Assembly (NCBI GenBank): GCA_028554645.1
Contig: JAQOOI010000021.1
Span: 248,001 to 312,000, forward strand
Direction: 5' to 3'
Length of the DNA: 64,000 bases
DNA from: Omphalotus guepiniiformis
Taxonomy: Eukaryota > Basidiomycota > Agaricomycetes > Agaricales > Omphalotaceae
Positions within the stretch are counted from its first letter, which is position 1; each line of letters begins with the position of its first letter. The notes under the pieces were generated by a model. The model saw only the letters and a program-made list of their open reading frames with translations. It had not been told where the DNA came from and made no database searches. A program made the position numbers and the translations under genes. Shown here piece by piece: positions 58,597 through 64,000 of this stretch.

Positions 58597-60962
58597 ATGG
58601 CGCCTTATTTTTTGAAAAACCTGATTCCAAGGAGAGAGAAAACTGAGCACCAAAGGCCTTTAATGGAGGTCTTGCTCAGTTTGACCCTTTTGCAGTGGGC
58701 AGAGTTCTTCACTGGGTACGTGTCCATTATCATCGCGTCTGTATCGGCTTTTGAGCTGAACCAACTGGTACAGATGGCTTGCATGGACATGCGACGCGAT
58801 CGATTTCTTCTCGGTTTCTCTGAGCATCAGCAACCTAGCCGCACAGTTTGGAAGATCTACTCATGATATCGTACGTGAAATCGCCTTTGCAGTCGGTCCG
58901 TCGTGGTTGAATACAAACCTCACAGACGACCGCCATCACACTCACATTACTCCTCCGCTCTGCCGGCGCTGTGATCTTCGGCATTATCTCAGATCGGTTC
59001 GGCCGTAAGTGGCCTCTGGTATTCAACTTGCTCATCGTCTCCATCCTCGAGCTCGGTGCTGGCTTCGTCAACACTTACTCCGAATTTTTGGGTGTTCGCG
59101 CACTGTTCGGTATTGGCATGGGCGGTATCTGGGGCCTTGCCGCTTCGACCTCCCTTGAGAACCTGCCCGTAGAAGCTCGTGGGCTGGCATCAGGTGTCCT
59201 CCAACAGGGATACGCGGTAGGCTATCTAATTGCCGCTGTCATTAATTTGACACTAGTCCCTGAAACGACATCCGCTTTGAATGGCGCGGGATGGAGATCA
59301 TTGTTCTGGTGCGCTGCTGGGATTAGTTTCTTCGCGGCGTGCTTGAGGGCGACGTTGCCCGAGTCTGCCGTGTTTTTGAAAGCTCGAGAGGACGCCCGCG
59401 CCAGAGGGGATGTCACGCATGGATCTGGAGCGCATAAGACTAAGGTCTTCTTACGGGAGACTGGGAAGATGTTGAAGCAACACTGGCTGCTATGTATCTA
59501 TGCTATACTCCTCATGACCGGTCAGTGACTCTATCTCCCCTCTATTCCTTTCGCTAATGTTTTTTTTTGTTCTTGAAAACCAGGTTTCAATTTCCTCTCG
59601 CATGGATCTCAGGTATGGGTGCACCTTCTCACGCTACATTTATCAAATTCTCTCCATGTCGCTTCTCCCTTTGCCGTTTCCCCATATGTTCTTCTCCGCT
59701 CAATCTTCTATTGTTATCCCCGCGCTTGGGGTTCCTTGCACACCTTTTCTCTTTCCCTTCACCCTTCCGTCCCGTCACCGTTCCCTGGTAAACTCACGAA
59801 TATTGCTTGCTACAGGATCTTTTCCCCACCTATATCCAAACTTCGAAAGGATTCTCGGCACACGATGCGACTGTAATGACTATCATTGGTAATTGCGTGA
59901 GTGTCCCTTCAAATTTGCTATCTTTCGCGTTCTATCTCGGAAACGAACCCCACTTTGCTCTCATGTGCTACCCTTGGAGGGTCTAGCCGTGGATGTTCAT
60001 GGGGTGATGGCGTGTTGTGCCGAAAAGATGGAGTCAATTTGCCTTGATCCAACGGGCGCTATGTCCAATTGGGAACCGAATGCAGGCAATGGCCGCACCA
60101 TCGTTTTTATTACTTATCGCTGTTACTCACTTCCACCTCCTATTCACGATGAAATGCCAACAAGCTGACATATCTTCCTAAACGCCGTAGGGAGCCATCG
60201 CAGGTGGAGTCATTGCCGGATGGGGATCACAATACATCGGACGAAGATTGACTATCATCATATTCGTGCTCCTCCTCGCTGTTTTCATCCCGCTATGGAT
60301 CCTTCCTAGCTCCTTCAGTGCGCTTGCTGCAGGCGCGTTCTGTATACAGTTTGGTGTACAGGGCGCTTGGGGTGTGGTGAGTTGCATCACTCGTCTATCA
60401 GAAGAGGAGTTCGACTAAATGTGTCCTCTGTCTCCTATAGATTCCCATTCAACTCGCAGAAATGTCGCCCCCTGCCTTCCGTGCTACCTTCCCTGGCGTG
60501 GCGTATCAGCTCGGAAACATGGTTTCGAGTGCTAGTGCCCAGATCGAAGCTAGTACGTTCAGGCTTTTTTACTCTCCACGCTAACCCGATACTAATATCA
60601 TCTTTGTAGCTGGAGGAGACAATCTAAAAACAACCATAAATACTTCCGATGGACCTAAAGTCGTCCCAGACTACGCAAAAGTCCAAGGAATTCTCATAGG
60701 CGTCGTCGCAGCGTTCGTCCTTATCGTCACTATTCTCGGTCCGGAGAACCACGGATCGCACTTTGAGAAACATAAAGCGGCGTTCGTGGAAGGTGGAGGA
60801 GATGATAATGAAGTGGATGCAGAGGGAAGAAGTAAAACTGGTGTGGCGGGGGCCAGAGGTGATGTAGAATCTGGTGTGGCAACAGATGATAAGTCGAGTG
60901 TTAATGAAAAGAGGAGGGAGAGTGATGTTCTTAGAGAAGAGCATGTTTCGGAGAAGGTATGA
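58597..60962 (+). CDS. JEN1: MFS carboxylate/proton symporter, JEN1 type
   Basis: Starts at ATG 58597 (MAPYFLKNLIPRREKTEHQR) and ends at TGA 60960-60962; eight or so exons. The joined exons give FFTGWLAWTCDAIDFFSVSLSI, TTAITLTLLLRSAGAVIFG, SDRFGRKWPLV, GIGMGGIWGLAASTSLENLP, GVLQQGYAVGYLIAAVINL and, across an intron between Q and D, the JEN signature NFLSHGSQDLFPT (N-x-x-S/T-H-x-S/T-Q-D-x-x-x-T). This motif is diagnostic of Jen1/SHS lactate-pyruvate-acetate carriers. Twelve membrane segments are expected, with a long hydrophilic C-terminal tail (about 80 residues, EGGGDDNEVD...). Plasma membrane uptake of short monocarboxylates; in yeasts such genes are glucose-repressed. Confidence 0.9.
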
Positions 60963-61567
60963 GAGGTGCTGGTGATTAGTGATTGGGAGGAGAGAAGGAG
61001 AGAATGAAATGACAATCTGCACGAAGTGGCCCTATCCCTCACGATTTTTTTTCCTGATGTTTCCCTCATCATGTGTAGCATTTCATGGGTTTGTCTGACG
61101 CGCCTTGATTATTATTAACGAAATTTGTAGGTATGTAGTGAGTGTACTAGTTGTAATGATACATTGCATCCGAATTTTTCCTTTTGCGCTATCATAAAAG
61201 ACTTGTCTGTTTGAAGAGCTGTTTCGAAAATCTGAGTTCTGCGTGGTTTTCGTAGATACTTACACAAACGGGTTATAAATACATGCGATCGTGCAACGGT
61301 CATATGGAGCTTCTCGGGAAACCTTTTATTCAATCTCTGAAGCACATGATGATCTATGATGATCCCAAGTGGCTTCCATATTTTCATCTACATACCACTT
61401 CCCGCTGCCTCCCGCTGCCCACTCACGGTAGCGGGATGACCATGTGTTACTCTGCCTTCGTCTCCGCGTGGAGATTTTTGCCGCAAAAACATCAAATTGG
61501 ATTTCAGCATTGCTCTCACGTTTGGAAGTACATACTGACCAGACTCGGAGGATTTGACTCTGAGCGG
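60963..61567. other. 3' flank of the JEN1-type gene
   Basis: No gene seen. The region ends at the 8-bp target site of the MITE. Confidence 0.5.
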
Positions 61568-61575
61568 GATGTAGC

Positions 61576-61947
61576 AGGACCCCTGACATCTCCCTTAGAG
61601 GTTAGTTCCGAAAATGCTCAAATTTCGGCTGCTTTGTCCGGACAGAAATTTGGGAAATTTGGTGATTTTGTCCGGATCTGGAACTAACATTTGCCAAAAA
61701 TTGCTCCAAATTTGAGGTATTCGAGCTAAAAGTCACGTGCTCCGACGCGTGACGTCAGCAAAAAGTTCCAAAAACCACTTAAATTTGACAAAATTGCGGC
61801 TCGAGCGGGTTTTTGTCCGGATACAGGAACTAACCTTGGACCTCAAAACCCCATTTTTGTCCGGATTGGCTACTAACATTGGTGGTCCTGGAGACCAAAT
61901 TTTGTCCGGAATTGGAACTAACCTCTGAGGGAGATGTCAGGGGTCCT
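61576..61947. mobile_element. hAT-like MITE with 8-bp target site duplications
   Basis: 372 bp, with terminal inverted repeats of about 34 bp (aggacccctgacatctcc... and the reverse complement at the other end, one mismatch). The flanks carry identical 8-bp duplications GATGTAGC at 61568-61575 and 61948-61955. Internally 'ttgtccgga' and 'ggaactaac' recur several times. No coding capacity. Confidence 0.9.
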
Positions 61948-61955
61948 GATGTAGC

Positions 61956-62282
61956 AGGATGTAGCAGGATACAGCCTCTAGTCACCCCGGTGACCATTTG
62001 AATTTCCGAACATTCGGAACAATATTTGTGGAGAGGCTGAATCAGCTTCGGCGATCCACGTGATCCATTTTCCCCAATTCATTTTCAAATTTTGCTGATT
62101 GATATCACCGTACTACCCCATGAAAAGAGGGGTATAGGATGCTGAAGACATGTAGATTCATCAGGTTGGTACATTTAATGGGTCTTTCCTTGTCTTGCAA
62201 CGCTCAATCTCTTCAACCTCTACTTTCACAAGATCCTCTTGCTGCACTTTCGTACTATCCGAGTCTACTAGAAAACACAAGT
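61956..62282. other. upstream region of the flavoprotein gene
   Basis: Begins with 'aggatgtagcagg', a further partial copy of the target sequence. The frame of the downstream gene is open from ATG 62139, so part of this may be coding. Confidence 0.5.
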
Positions 62283-64000
62283 ATGGCTTTGAATGGATGG
62301 CACATCGGCGAACGAGCTATACATGCGAAACTTAAACATGTTGGTGATCCTTCTATTGATATGTTATACTCTTGGATAAGCGGCGACCTCGATCCGTATC
62401 ATGCAGAGTTTCATTCTACGAAAGTGCCTTTTCTACCTGTTACAATGCTTGATGTTGATGGGAGACCTTGGGGCTCGGTGTTGGCTGCTGAGGATGGAAA
62501 ACCTGGGAATGGGTTTATAAGACATGTTAAGTATACGACGTTGGATGTTAGGATGAAGGTGTGGGTTGGTGATCCGTTTTTGAGGAATGTGGAGTTGTTT
62601 AGGGAAGGGGAGAAGATGTTGGTTTCGGGGCTTGGGATTGAGTTTGAGACGAGGAGAAGGAATAAGTTTGCTGGGTGGGTTTCGAAGGTGAATAAGACTG
62701 ATGCGGAGGGGGTGTATGAGTTGGAGTTTACGGTGAATCAGTCACTTGGGTTTGTTCCCTTTCTTGTTTATCTGATTTTTTTTGTCATCTTATTGACCCC
62801 CCTCTCCCCCGGTTTGTGTAGAAATTGCCCGAAATACATTAATGCTCGCTCGTTAATACCACATCCGAGTACAAATCCTCAAGTCAAATACCAAAATCTG
62901 AATCTTGACACGCAAGACCGCCTCCCTGACGAAGTCATTGAATTCATACACAACTCTGATACGGTTTTCCTTGGAACAACATATGCAGCGCCTTCGGAAG
63001 ACGCTCAACGTTATCCTTCGCACCTTGGGATGAACCAGCGTGGAGGTCGCCCAGGATTTGTCCGTGTTTCAAAGAAAGACGGTCGTACGGTGGTATTACC
63101 AGACTATTCAGGTATTTACACCCTTCTTTTTCTCTCCCGCGGCTTGCGCTAAAATACACACTTGCCAGGAAATCGCTTCATGACATCTCTAGGTAACATC
63201 GAAGCTACACCTCTCGCATCCCTTACATTCGTATCCTTCACCGACGGACACATCCTCTACCTTACCGGAATCGCAAAGAACCATCTTGACGACGACGCAA
63301 AGCGTATCATGCCGATGCATACTCAACAGGCGCTGACCACCCTATTCGTGACGGGGTACTCTTTCGTTCTCGACGCTCTTCCTGTCCGGCAAGCACCCGG
63401 AACTCTTCCCCAAAGGAGCCCGTATAGTCCCCCAGTGCGGTATCTCGCAGAGGAGGAAGACATGATGGGAAAAATGAAACTTTTTGGAGGAGACTCCAAA
63501 GACGAGAAACCTGTCGTCCTCTTGACGCGAATTGAACTGCATAGTCCTACTATTGCGACGTATTACTTTGATTTGGAGTCATCCCCGGATTCGCTGCGGA
63601 TTGAACCTGGTCAAGCTATTATACTTGATTTTTCGTCGTTTCTTGGGAAGACGGGATATGCTCATATGGCACCGGGGAGGGAAACTTCTGTTAATGATGA
63701 CCGGATACGAACCTGGACGGTTTCTTCTACCGAAATGGTCCCTGCACCGGTAACGGTAGATGGTCGTGCTGCCAATGGAGGTGCTCCGACCTCGAAATTA
63801 CGGATAGCGTTGACTATGCGCGAAAAACCTGGCGGGATCGTCACCGGCGCTCTTTTCTCCCTTGCTAGACGTCTTGCATCAGCTAGACCAGAAATGATGC
63901 GAGACCTAAGTATGCTCCGGGTGAAACTCGATGTAGTGGGTATCACAGGAGAATTTGCTCTCCCCGCCTCCAACCCGTCCTCACTATCAACGGTACCGAA
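62283..64000 (+). CDS. flavoprotein: PNPOx-like domain plus ferredoxin-reductase-like domain, 3' end cut off
   Basis: I place the start at ATG 62283 (MALNGWHIGERAIHAKLKHV), as homologous proteins start near the WH.GE motif; ATG 62139 in the same frame is the alternative. The first domain resembles the FMN-binding split barrel of pyridoxamine-phosphate-oxidase-like proteins (WGSVLAAEDGKPGNG, VNQSLGNCPKYIN across an intron, TVFLGTTYAA, GGRPGFVRVSKKDGRTV). From about codon 350 a FAD-binding ferredoxin-reductase-type barrel begins (VLLTRIELHSPTIATYYFDLE, LRIEPGQAIILDFS, RTWTVSSTE). The NAD-binding part and stop lie beyond 64000. Likely a cytosolic flavin oxidoreductase; substrate unknown. Confidence 0.75.

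Overview
The window comes from a filamentous basidiomycete, most likely a wood- or litter-decaying mushroom (Agaricomycetes). The genes are dense with short GT-AG introns of about 50-70 bp. Several families are typical of that group: a FunK1-type protein kinase, multi-pass membrane proteins of the DUF6534 type and a related 7-TM type, a GSTFuA-like glutathione transferase array, secreted type-B carboxylesterases, a GH30 glucanase and small secreted cysteine-rich proteins. I see no prokaryotic operons, CRISPR arrays or viral genes.

Layout. 1-9.5 kb: the 5' part of a Rossmann-fold NAD(P)-binding protein, then two tandem carboxylesterase/lipase genes (minus strand) whose upstream regions were duplicated with them. 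9.5-16.9 kb: mostly non-coding, with a Ser-rich protein (minus) and a hypothetical gene carrying a fold-back MITE. 16.9-19.1 kb: two paralogous small secreted proteins with a C-C-CC-C-C framework; the second appears to need a one-nucleotide exon. 20.9-22.3 kb: a 7-TM-like membrane protein. 23-26 kb: a 1009-residue coiled-coil protein ending in an IRG-like GTPase domain. 26.5-29.7 kb: a strongly CpG-depleted, AT-rich island holding a third carboxylesterase. 31.2-33.8 kb: GH30 glycosidase. 35-37.5 kb: FunK1-type kinase. 38.7-42.6 kb: three tandem GSTFuA-like genes, then an intron-containing tRNA-Gly(CCC). 43-44.6 kb: another 7-TM-like protein. 46.7-48.5 kb: an MFS anion/cation symporter (minus). 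52-54.2 kb: a DUF6534 membrane protein (minus). 58.6-61 kb: a JEN1-type carboxylate/proton symporter. 61.6-61.9 kb: a hAT-like MITE with 8-bp target duplications. 62.3-64 kb: a flavoprotein with a PNPOx-like domain followed by a ferredoxin-reductase-like domain, cut by the window end.

Functionally the window looks like an accessory saprotroph region: secreted hydrolases (esterases, GH30), detoxification (GST array), nutrient uptake (two MFS carriers), small secreted proteins and expanded membrane-protein and kinase families. The main items for follow-up are the putative one-nucleotide exon, the IRG-like coiled-coil GTPase and the CpG-depleted island around one of three esterase paralogues. 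All exon structures were read by eye from splice signals and paralogue comparison.
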